From Bog-113 sp965226755 (GTDB lineage Bacteria; Acidobacteriota; Terriglobia; Bryobacterales; Bryobacteraceae), in NCBI GenBank assembly GCA_965226755.1, contig CBDDDT010000003.1:2356001-2420000 (forward strand): a DNA stretch of 64,000 nt. The letters are read 5' to 3'. Within the stretch, counting starts at the first letter, position 1, and every line of letters begins with the position of its first letter. A program made the translations under genes and the position numbers. A model generated the notes under the pieces. The model searched no databases, was not told the DNA's origin, and was given only the letters and a program-made list of their open reading frames with translations. Below are positions 21,106 through 28,551 of the stretch, piece by piece.

Positions 21106-22065
21106 TTACGCGATCTGGCTCTTTGCCGCCGGCTCCAGCGGTTCCACCCGGTAGCCCGCGTCACGCCACGCGCCGAATCCGCCCGCCAGCGGCCGCACGC
21201 GAGTGATCCCCCGCCGCTTCAACGCGAGCGCCGCACGGGCGCTCGAAGCTTCATTCGGTCAAGTGCAGTAAAGCACCACATCCTTATCCCGGGGAACCTC
21301 GGTCAGTCCCTTCTCCAGGTCCTCGAAGTTCAGCGCGATCGCGCCTGGAATTTTAAACGGATGATCGTCCCGTTCCAGGGAGTTCCGCAGATCGATAATG
21401 ATCACTTCTTCCCCGCTGTCCAGCAGCGTATTCAACTCCTCCGCCTCAATGCGCGCCACGCGCAGCTTGCGGTAAAATCTTCTGCGCTGCACGTACTTAA
21501 ACGAAATGTAACCGGCCAGCAACAGGGCCACAAACGCCAGCACCCAGCTTCCCATCCGCATCATCAGGTTCAGCACGGCATTCATCTGATCGCGGAAGAT
21601 GAACCCGATCAGGCTGTAGCCGCCTGACCACGCCAGTGCGCCCATCCCGTCATAAAGAACGAATTTCCAGACCGGCATGCGGAAGTTGCCGGCCATGGGC
21701 GGGAAAGCGGCGCTCAGCCCCGGAATAAACTTAACGAAGACCAGCGCATTCGCGCCATAACGGAGAAATACGTTCTCGCTCTGCCGCACGCACGAATCCG
21801 GCTCCAGCGAGATGCGGCAGAGCAATCTCAGAATGGAAGCTCCGCGTCGCCGCCCCAGGCGGAACCACATCAGATCGGAAGTGAGGGCCGCCAGTACGCA
21901 AAGCGCCAGCGCTCCCGGGTAGGACATCTCGCCTTTTCCCGCTAACGCTCCCATCGTGAGCAGCACCGGGAGCGCCGGGATAGGCAAACCAATCTGCTCG
22001 GCGAGCACGCTCAGAAACACGAACAGGTACCCGTGCTTCAGGATGAATTCGAGCGTCTGGTGCAT
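21106..22065 (-). CDS. DedA-family membrane protein fused to a rhodanese domain, with an in-frame UGA (candidate selenoprotein)
   Basis: Read through the TGA at 21259-21261, this frame gives 319 residues ending at TAA 21106. Residues about 1-200 are a DedA/SNARE-associated membrane domain, with hydrophobic helices and the F-RYG...KFIPGLS...P-MAG pattern. About 215-319 is a rhodanese domain. The loop reads VVLYCT, then UGA, then PNEASSARAAL, followed by RVRPLAGGFGAWRDAGY, a normal rhodanese end. The UGA falls two residues after the canonical catalytic Cys, making a C-x-U loop where relatives, as I recall, have C-x-C-P-N-E. A plain stop would remove half the rhodanese. Sec insertion is inferred, supported by a hairpin just downstream; a nonsense mutation or base error is the alternative. 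Confidence 0.72.
21216..21249 (-). promoter_or_regulatory. SECIS-like stem-loop immediately downstream of the UGA
   Basis: In the mRNA, GAGCGCC (21244-21238) pairs perfectly with GGCGCUC (21232-21226) around the loop CGUGC. An outer stem pairs GCUUC (21249-21245) with GAAGC (21220-21216), leaving a five-base bulge. The apical loop starts 22 bases after the UGA and has G as its second base. This meets the published bacterial SECIS pattern as I remember it: a G in the first two loop bases and about 16-37 bases from UGA. In GC-rich DNA such hairpins can also arise by chance. Confidence 0.5.
21259..21261 (-). other. In-frame UGA, candidate selenocysteine codon
   Basis: The reverse-strand codons TGC ACT TGA CCG AAT GAA encode C-T-stop-P-N-E inside the rhodanese active-site loop. 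Fifty further sense codons of good rhodanese sequence follow before TAA. No other in-frame stop occurs in that stretch. Confidence 0.6.
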
Positions 22066-22087
22066 GCGACTCTCTGATTATCGTCCG

Positions 22088-22726
22088 CTAGTCTTTCTTG
22101 CTGATCCGGAAATTATCGAAGTAAGCGATCGTATCGGCCTTCGTCCAGAGCCCCGTCTTCCCGCTCCCCGAAAAACTGGAGTCCTGCGTATCGATCAGCT
22201 TGCGATGGCCGAAAAACAAAACAAATCGCGGTCCGCGCACCACAACCTTCATCAGATTCCACTCCTTGTCGTCAATTTGGTGTGGAACCGAGGCGTGGGC
22301 CAGCAACGACACCGTATTGTTCAGGCGCTTGTAAATCCCGACGCTGTCCCGGTCGGCGCTGGCGAGCGCGAAATAATAATCCGACGCGCTTTGAAACCGC
22401 CACACGACCCCGGCGGACTGTTCGAACTTCCCCGAAACGATCTTCAGATCGACGCTGATATCCCCGTTCCTGCATGTGTCGTGCTCAAACAGCGCGACGC
22501 TGTAATCCTGGCGGCCGCTATGGGAGGAAAGCTGGGCAAGCACATTGGGACGGCTCGGGGCGCTCTTATCGCTCTGCACCGCCCATCGCGGAGGCTTCCC
22601 TGTGCTCGTGGACGTGATGCTCCACCCCGGCGGTATGTACCCGGGGCGCGCCGCGTCGAATGAATCGGTTTCGGACGTGCCAAGCGAAAAGCCGAACACG
22701 ATCAAGACGCTGAGTATCGCCCGCAC
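22088..22726 (-). CDS. Secreted concanavalin/LamG-like protein
   Basis: 212 residues with an N-terminal signal peptide (about 1-17) and then one beta-rich domain. GDISVDLKIVSGKFEQSAG, DYYFALASADRDSVGIY and WNLMKVVVRGPRFVLFF recall the jelly-roll of the DUF1080/family-16-like domain common in Acidobacteria and Planctomycetes. No catalytic pair can be assigned. It may bind glycans outside the cell. It is divergent from the ornithine cyclodeaminase gene. Confidence 0.65.
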   Translation of the reverse strand: MRAILSVLIVFGFSLGTSETDSFDAARPGYIPPGWSITSTSTGKPPRWAVQSDKSAPSRPNVLAQLSSHSGRQDYSVALFEHDTCRNGDISVDLKIVSGKFEQSAGVVWRFQSASDYYFALASADRDSVGIYKRLNNTVSLLAHASVPHQIDDKEWNLMKVVVRGPRFVLFFGHRKLIDTQDSSFSGSGKTGLWTKADTIAYFDNFRISKKD

Positions 22727-22804
22727 GGTCCCCCTTGGTCCCCAGTGTAGCGAAGGCCAAGGCTCCGCCTTTGTTGTTTGTTCTCTCGGTTACACTGATC
22801 CTGA

Positions 22805-24019
22805 ATGCAATTTCACGAGGTCGTTGAGGCCGAAGGTCACCTCATTGACTCGCACCTGATGGAGCAGATCTTCGACAAGGTGGTCGAATTTCAGGGTCGA
22901 TTCGAGGTTGAGCAGTTCCAGATCGGCCGCACCAACAGCGATGCTTCCTACTTGCGGCTGAAAGTGGAAACGCCCGATCCGGCCGCCATGGAGCACCTGC
23001 TGCAGCAGCTCCTGGCGCTCGGATGCGCCACCGTCGATAACTCCGATGCGCAGTTGAAATCCATCGCATGCGATTGCTGCGCGCCGGAGGATTTTTACTC
23101 CACCACCAATCACCGCACCCTCGTGCGCCACGGCCAGAAATGGATCGAAGTGCAGAACCAGCGCATGGACGCGCTCGTCGTACTGAAAGACGGGCAGGCC
23201 GTCTGCCGCCGGCTGCGGGACATCCACGCCGGGGATCAGGTCGTCGCCGGAATGCGCGGCATTCGTGTCGTGCCGGAAGCCAAAGAGCGCGACCGTCTGG
23301 CTTTCGCGTTCATGTCCAACGGCATCTCGTCGGAGCGCCAGGTCGAAACCGCCGTGCAGCAGACCGCCGCGCTGATGCACGCCGCTCGCGCCGACGGCAA
23401 AAAAATAGTTGTCGTCGCGGGCCCCGTCGTCGTCCACACCGGCGGCGCCCGGGGCCTTACCGATCTGATTCGGAATGGCTGGGTCTCCGCCCTCCTCACC
23501 GGCAACGCGCTCGGTGTCCACGACATCGAAGCGGCCATTCTCGGAACGTCTCTCGGCATCCGCATGGCCGACGGCCGCCAGGAAGAACACGGCCACCGCA
23601 ATCATATGCGCGCGATCAACATGATCTACTGCGCGGGCGGTATTCGCGGCGCCGTCGAAAGCGGCAAGCTGCAGTCCGGCATCCTTTACGAGTGCGTCAC
23701 CAACTCCGTCCCGTATGTCCTCGCCGGCAGCCTTCGTGACGACGGTCCTTTGCCTGACACCATCACCGATATGAATCAGGCTCAGGACGCCTACGCAGCG
23801 CATCTGCAAGGCGCCGGAGTGGTGCTCTGCCTCGGCTCCATGCTCCACTCCATCGCTGTCGGCAACATGCTCCCCAGCTGGGTCAAAATCGTCTGCGTGG
23901 ACATCAATCCCGCCGTCGCCACCAAGGTCAGCGACCGCGGAACCGGCCAGGCCGTCGGCGTCGTCACCGACGTCGGCCTATTCCTGAACCTGCTGCCGCC
24001 TGAATTGAAGACGAAATGA
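22805..24019 (+). CDS. Archaeal-type ornithine cyclodeaminase (TIGR00300, LOR/SDH-region family)
   Basis: 404 residues. The N-terminal about 100 residues match the LOR/SDH conserved region (FEVEQFQIGRTNSDASYLRL; CDCCAPEDFY). The remainder is an NAD-binding domain with VVAGPVVVHTGGARGLTDLI and VCVDINPAVATKVSDRG. This family was shown in archaea to convert ornithine to proline and ammonia with NAD, and it forms the C-terminal part of cyanobacterial ArgZ/AgrE. It is unrelated to the mu-crystallin-type Ocd. It heads a three-gene run with queF and a methyltransferase, overlapping queF by four bases. Confidence 0.8.
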   Translation: MQFHEVVEAEGHLIDSHLMEQIFDKVVEFQGRFEVEQFQIGRTNSDASYLRLKVETPDPAAMEHLLQQLLALGCATVDNSDAQLKSIACDCCAPEDFYSTTNHRTLVRHGQKWIEVQNQRMDALVVLKDGQAVCRRLRDIHAGDQVVAGMRGIRVVPEAKERDRLAFAFMSNGISSERQVETAVQQTAALMHAARADGKKIVVVAGPVVVHTGGARGLTDLIRNGWVSALLTGNALGVHDIEAAILGTSLGIRMADGRQEEHGHRNHMRAINMIYCAGGIRGAVESGKLQSGILYECVTNSVPYVLAGSLRDDGPLPDTITDMNQAQDAYAAHLQGAGVVLCLGSMLHSIAVGNMLPSWVKIVCVDINPAVATKVSDRGTGQAVGVVTDVGLFLNLLPPELKTK

Positions 24020-24435
24020 AGAAAGCGTATACCGATCAGCACGCCGCCGCGGGCATTGATGCTCCGCTGCCGGAAATCGAAACCTGGCCGAATCAGTTCC
24101 CGAATTACGAGATCGAAATCGTCATCCCCGAGTTCACATCCGTGTGTCCCAAAACCGGGCTCCCGGACTTCGGCAAGCTCACGCTCCGCTACACGCCTGA
24201 CAAGCTGTGCATGGAGTTGAAGTCGTTCAAGATGTACACGCTGGCCTATCGCAACCTGGGCATCTTCTACGAAAACGTTGTGAATCGCTTCCTCGCTGAC
24301 GTGGTCAAGGCAACGCGTCCCCATTCCGCCACGTTGGTCGGGGAGTTCACTCCGCGCGGCGGTCTCCAATCCCGCATCACCGCCCACTTCACAGGAAAAT
24401 CGGAGCGCGCCGGAAAGCACGGCCGTGGCCGCTGA
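24016..24435 (+). CDS. queF: NADPH-dependent 7-cyano-7-deazaguanine reductase (preQ1 synthase)
   Basis: 139 residues, the short unimodular QueF type. The thioimide-forming Cys is C44 in EFTSVCPKTGLPDFG, with D51 as the acid. ELKSFKMYTLAYRN is the QueF substrate motif. It reduces preQ0 to preQ1 in queuosine biosynthesis. The gene starts inside the stop of the upstream gene, and the methyltransferase GTG lies 11 bases before its own stop. Confidence 0.93.
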   Translation: MKKAYTDQHAAAGIDAPLPEIETWPNQFPNYEIEIVIPEFTSVCPKTGLPDFGKLTLRYTPDKLCMELKSFKMYTLAYRNLGIFYENVVNRFLADVVKATRPHSATLVGEFTPRGGLQSRITAHFTGKSERAGKHGRGR

Positions 24436-25828
24436 CGATCTGGAAATTGCGGCGATCCTTAATCAGGTGAAGGAGCGCGTGCGCGCGCGCTATCCTTCGC
24501 GGGACGGCGCCCCGGCTCTCATCCCGTTGGTGGACCTGATGCCGCTGCTCCAGGCGCGCGATGCCGCGCAGGCCAAGGTGGCGTCCATCGGATCTGTAAA
24601 TCCTCGCGCCGGCGGTCCCGTCAACCAGCTTATTCAAAGCGTCAAACGCCTGATCTCGCGCTCTCTCAGTTGGTTCGTGCGCGATCAGATTACGTTCAAC
24701 CGCCAGGTCATGGCCTGTTTCGAAGCAGCACTCGAAACTCTGAACGAAGTGAATGTCTCCATCGTCGCGGCCAATGCGTCATGGTCCGCAATGTCGAACG
24801 AAGCCGCGCAACTCAAAGATATTCGCCTGCACTGGCATGAGTGGCGTCTTCAGTGGGAGAAGAATCTGGCCGCCAACGAAATGCAGTTTTTGCGGACCGC
24901 CGCCGACCTGCAAACCGGATTCTCTTATCGCACCGCGATGATGGAGACCAGCTTCCGCGACATCGCCAAAGCGCAGCACGCCGACTACCTCGGAGCGCTC
25001 GATCGCGCCACCCTCGATACGCAGAAGCGTCTCTGGGCCGATCTCGAAAAGGTCCGCCTCGAATACGACCGGCTCATCCACAATGAGCTGCGCCTCATTC
25101 GCCAAAGGATGATCGCCAGCCCGCCGTCCGCACAGCCCATGCCGCCGGCAGTCCCGGCATCTCCGCAACCCCAGCTGGCCGCGTTTTCCCCTGGAGCCCT
25201 CGACTATTCCCGGTTCGCCGATCGCTTCCGGGGCACCGAAGAGTACGTCCGCTCCAACCAGCAGTTTTATCTGCCCCTCTTCCAACAGGCTGGACGCGTC
25301 CTCGACATCGGCTGCGGACGCGGTGAGTTTCTGGAACTGCTTCGCGAAAACGGAATCGCCGCCCGCGGAATCGAGCTCAGTGATGAGAACGTCGATTACT
25401 GCCGTTCCAAGGGGCTCGAAGTAGAGAAAGCGGACCTCTTCGAATACCTCGCCGCCATCCCCGAACAGGCCGAAGACGCTATCTTCAGTTCACAGGTCGT
25501 CGAGCACATCGATCCTGCTCAATTGCCCGAAATGATCAAACTATGCGCCTCGCGAATTCGCCGAGGCGGCCTGCTCGCGTTGGAGACTCCCAATCCGGAA
25601 TGCCTCGCCATTTTCGCCACCTACTTCTATCTCGATCCCACGCACATGCGTCCTGTGCCTCATCCGCTTCTGCGTTTCTACATGGAGGAAGCGGGCCTGG
25701 GAAAGATCGAAGTGCATTCCATCGCGCCCGCCGTGGATAGCTTCCCCGAGATTCGCTCCCTGCCGCCCGATTTCGCCGCCAGGTTTTTCGGCGGACTGGA
25801 TTACGGGATCATCGGCTGGAAACTTTGA
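24425..25828 (+). CDS. SAM-dependent methyltransferase with long N-terminal helical region
   Basis: 467 residues from a GTG start. The first about 270 residues are charged and largely helical (coiled-coil-like), followed by a Pro/Ala linker near 235-250. The class I methyltransferase core starts at about 290 with VLDIGCGRGEFLELL, then acidic GIELSDENVDYC, and FSSQVVEHIDPAQ. The C-terminal region with YLDPTHMRPVPHPLLRFYM resembles methyltransferases that modify or terminate surface polysaccharides. Substrate unknown. Confidence 0.75.
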   Translation: MAADDLEIAAILNQVKERVRARYPSRDGAPALIPLVDLMPLLQARDAAQAKVASIGSVNPRAGGPVNQLIQSVKRLISRSLSWFVRDQITFNRQVMACFEAALETLNEVNVSIVAANASWSAMSNEAAQLKDIRLHWHEWRLQWEKNLAANEMQFLRTAADLQTGFSYRTAMMETSFRDIAKAQHADYLGALDRATLDTQKRLWADLEKVRLEYDRLIHNELRLIRQRMIASPPSAQPMPPAVPASPQPQLAAFSPGALDYSRFADRFRGTEEYVRSNQQFYLPLFQQAGRVLDIGCGRGEFLELLRENGIAARGIELSDENVDYCRSKGLEVEKADLFEYLAAIPEQAEDAIFSSQVVEHIDPAQLPEMIKLCASRIRRGGLLALETPNPECLAIFATYFYLDPTHMRPVPHPLLRFYMEEAGLGKIEVHSIAPAVDSFPEIRSLPPDFAARFFGGLDYGIIGWKL

Positions 25829-26230
25829 TTAAGCCTTCGTCCCCAGCTTCGCCAGCATCTTCTCCGCAAACCGCGCCACCGTGACCACGAATCGCTGATG
25901 GGTTCCTTCGCCGATTTTGTGCTGGCCCGCCCAAGCAGCCACCCGGAAGTTTACGCGCCGTCCTTCGACCGACTCGATCTGCGCTTGAAACTTCACCGTC
26001 GCCCCCAAAGGCGCGCCGCCCACATGCTCCACGTTTACGATCGTCCCGACCGAGTCGTCTCCCGGTTCCAGCATCGGCAATACAAGGTTCCGCGATGTTC
26101 GCTCCATATACCCGATCATGTGCGGCGTCGAAAGCACGCGTGCTCCCGGCAGTCCCAGGAAGTTGATCGCATTCTCGTCAGTGACCTCCACGGTCTCCTC
26201 GCGCGCCGCGCCGATCTCGATTCGCTCCAT
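25829..26230 (-). CDS. Hotdog-fold thioesterase, fluoroacetyl-CoA thioesterase (FlK)-like
   Basis: 133 residues forming a single hotdog domain. Residues T35, E43 (PHMIGYMERTS) and H69 (VEHVGGAPLG) have exactly the spacing of the Thr/Glu/His catalytic set of FlK (T42, E50, H76). Most relatives hydrolyse ordinary short acyl-CoAs, and fluoroacetate activity should not be assumed. It lies six bases after the TIM-barrel gene on the same strand and ends at the base following the methyltransferase stop. Confidence 0.8.
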   Translation of the reverse strand: MERIEIGAAREETVEVTDENAINFLGLPGARVLSTPHMIGYMERTSRNLVLPMLEPGDDSVGTIVNVEHVGGAPLGATVKFQAQIESVEGRRVNFRVAAWAGQHKIGEGTHQRFVVTVARFAEKMLAKLGTKA

Positions 26231-26235
26231 CTCGC

Positions 26236-27072
26236 TTAGCCTTTGTGTCCCGCGACCACGCCGCGCATATAAGCGAAGGACCGTTGCATCCCTGGCCCCG
26301 GATTGTCCTCGTCAATCTCGTACTCCAGCGAGCAGACGCCTTTGTAGCCGATTTTTCGAAGCTGCTCGAACATCTCCGGAATCGGCAGCACGCCTTCCCC
26401 CACCACGCATTGGCTCTCTTTGGCGCTCTTGTCTTTCAGATCTTTGAAATGCATCTCGAACAGGCGCGGACCCGCCGCCGCGATCGCCTCCACGATATCC
26501 TCCCCGGTGCGGGCTGTGTGTCCGATGTCTATGCACAGACCCATGCGCGGGTCCATGTTCCGCACCGCGGCGAGCACGCTGCTGGGCGTGGGGAACTGCT
26601 TGTCCTCCGGGCCATGATTATGGATAGCCATCTTCACGTCGTATTCTTTCGCCAGCTTTTCGACCACGCCCAGATTCTCGTGCGTCGGCGCGCAGATCAT
26701 GATCGGGAACCCGCAATTCCGCGCGTAATCGAAGTACCGCCGGAGACTCGCTTCATCGTTCTCTTTCAGCGTGATGTTGCCGCCTCCGATGATCTCGATT
26801 CCCGCGTCTTTAAACCGCTTCCGTCCCGCCGCCAGCTGGGCTGGCGAATCGTTCAGCGGCAGATGGAAGTCTTTCACGTCCGCGTAGTGAATGCCCATGT
26901 CGCGGATCATCCGGATGGCCATGTCTCGCTGGAAACTTCGCAGTGAGTAGGTCGCTACGCCCAACCGGATGTCGCCGTCGCCCGCGGATCTCGCGGGAGG
27001 CGATTGGCCCCGCAGCATCGCTCCGGCGCCGCCCGCGGCGACCAGACTTTGAAGCAGATCACGCCTGTTCAT
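26236..27072 (-). CDS. Exported sugar phosphate isomerase/epimerase-like TIM-barrel protein
   Basis: 278 residues from the ATG at 27072, which gives the compact twin-arginine leader MNRRDLLQS; an ATG four codons upstream is also possible. The mature part is an AP-endonuclease-2-like (xylose isomerase-like) TIM barrel with DMGIHYADVKDFHLP, MAIHNHGPEDKQFP, CIDIGHTARTG and FEMHFKDLKDK supplying His/Glu/Asp metal ligands. It probably acts on a sugar or inositol in the periplasm. Such Tat-exported versions are common in Acidobacteria and Planctomycetes. Confidence 0.82.
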   Translation of the reverse strand: MNRRDLLQSLVAAGGAGAMLRGQSPPARSAGDGDIRLGVATYSLRSFQRDMAIRMIRDMGIHYADVKDFHLPLNDSPAQLAAGRKRFKDAGIEIIGGGNITLKENDEASLRRYFDYARNCGFPIMICAPTHENLGVVEKLAKEYDVKMAIHNHGPEDKQFPTPSSVLAAVRNMDPRMGLCIDIGHTARTGEDIVEAIAAAGPRLFEMHFKDLKDKSAKESQCVVGEGVLPIPEMFEQLRKIGYKGVCSLEYEIDEDNPGPGMQRSFAYMRGVVAGHKG

Positions 27073-27115
27073 GGTCAACATCATAAGCCAACGCCGCGGA
27101 CGTTACTCTATTGTC

Positions 27116-27931
27116 ATGGACCTGCGTAAGCGTTTTCTGGTCAAAGGGAAGAAGTTCCGGCTTGCCGATCAGGATCCGGACGACACTGCCGGCTGGACCG
27201 ACGAAAAGGCGGCCGACGAGCAGTCCGCCAAGAACACCTTGAAGCTGGAAAAGCTGCAACAGAAACTCTACGCCGAACACCGCTTCGCCGTCCTGATGGT
27301 TCTGCAGGCGATGGACGCCGGCGGAAAAGACGGGACCATCAAACACGTGATGTCCGGCATCAATCCGCAAGGCTGCTCCGTCACGGCGTTCAAGCAGCCG
27401 TCCCAAACCGAGAAGGATCACGACTTCCTCTGGCGCATTCACCAAAACGTTCCCGAGCGCGGCAAAATCGGCATCTTCAACCGTTCCCAGTACGAAGACG
27501 TTCTCGTCGTGCGCGTTCATGACTTGGTTCCCGAAAAGGTCTGGTCCAAGCGCTATGAACAGATTCGCGATTTCGAGAAGATGCTCTTCCAAAACGACGT
27601 GTGCAGCGTCAAATTCTTCCTCAATATCAGCAAGGCGGAGCAGGAAAGCCGGTTCCAGGCGAGGTTAAAAGATCCGGACAAGAATTGGAAGTCCTCGGAC
27701 GCCGACTTCGCCGAGCGCAAGTTCTGGGATCAATATCAGGACGCTTATCAGGACGCGTTGGTCCGTTCCAGCCGTAAGCACGCGCCGTGGTACGTTATTC
27801 CCTCAAATCACAAATGGTTTCGCAATTTGGCGATCTCTCAAATTCTGGTCGACACCTTCGAGGATCTCCATCTCCAATACCCGGCGCCGCAAAGCAAGAT
27901 TCCGATCGCGGCCGGCGCGAAAAAACCGTGA
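27116..27931 (+). CDS. Polyphosphate kinase 2 family protein
   Basis: 271 residues from ATG 27116; the frame is open 15 codons upstream but lacks family sequence there. PPK2 motifs are the Walker A-like LQAMDAGGKDGTIKH (about 64-78), the Walker B-like IGIFNRSQYEDVLVVRVH, and the lid-region Arg residues in QESRFQARLKDP. PPK2 enzymes phosphorylate nucleoside mono- or diphosphates from polyphosphate; the single-domain length fits class I or III. Its 3' end overlaps the convergent CruF-like gene by 94 bases. Confidence 0.88.
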   Translation: MDLRKRFLVKGKKFRLADQDPDDTAGWTDEKAADEQSAKNTLKLEKLQQKLYAEHRFAVLMVLQAMDAGGKDGTIKHVMSGINPQGCSVTAFKQPSQTEKDHDFLWRIHQNVPERGKIGIFNRSQYEDVLVVRVHDLVPEKVWSKRYEQIRDFEKMLFQNDVCSVKFFLNISKAEQESRFQARLKDPDKNWKSSDADFAERKFWDQYQDAYQDALVRSSRKHAPWYVIPSNHKWFRNLAISQILVDTFEDLHLQYPAPQSKIPIAAGAKKP

Positions 27932-28551
27932 GCGATCCCCACTAGCGCGAAAAACAGCAGAATGGAACACCCCACCGCGAAAACGCCGGGGCTGCGGGTG
28001 GGCGCCCGCCTCAGCAGCGCTAGGATAATCACGCTCACCGCGAACCATCCGGCGAAATTCATCAGCGGCACGCCATAGTACGGTCCCGCATTTCGCCACC
28101 GCCAGAAGCCCAGCGTGTTGGCGGCCAGCGGGTCGATTACAAGATCGAAGCCCACCATCGCCAGCGCCCCGGCCCACACGGGCAGCCGGAGTTGCCGGAC
28201 CCACGCGATCAAAATCATCCACGCTCCCGCCACCACGGGAGGCACTCCCATCAAGCTCGGCCCCAGCACCGCCGAGTACGTGTAGCCGCTGAATGGGTAT
28301 CCCGTGGCCACTCCCACCACCTCCGCGGCGAACCCCACGCCGAAGCTCACCAGGAGCGCCGCCCAGTCCCACGGAGCGGACGCCGCCACCAGAATGCTCG
28401 CCAGCAGCAGGAAAATCGGCGCGGCCCAACTCATTTCTTTCGGTGTTCCGCCATGGAGAAGATGACTGCCCACTCCGCCGGCCCAATCGAACCCATACAG
28501 CGCCCACAAAACCGCCGTTGCCCGGCGCCGCATGAGGCTACCGCCGTTCAT
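27838..28551 (-). CDS. Carotenoid biosynthesis membrane protein (CruF-like hydratase)
   Basis: 237 residues with about seven hydrophobic segments. VGVATGYPFSGYTYS, MVGFDLVIDPLAA and WRWRNAGPYYGVPLMNFAGW match the DUF422/CruF family of carotenoid 1',2'-hydratases, which add water to the end of an acyclic psi end group. It is the last gene of the reverse carotenoid cluster. Its start lies within the desaturase stop region; an alternative ATG at 28533 removes that overlap. The 3' end overlaps PPK2 by 94 bases. Confidence 0.8.
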   Translation of the reverse strand: MNGGSLMRRRATAVLWALYGFDWAGGVGSHLLHGGTPKEMSWAAPIFLLLASILVAASAPWDWAALLVSFGVGFAAEVVGVATGYPFSGYTYSAVLGPSLMGVPPVVAGAWMILIAWVRQLRLPVWAGALAMVGFDLVIDPLAANTLGFWRWRNAGPYYGVPLMNFAGWFAVSVIILALLRRAPTRSPGVFAVGCSILLFFALVGIAHGFFAPAAIGILLCGAGYWRWRSSKVSTRI

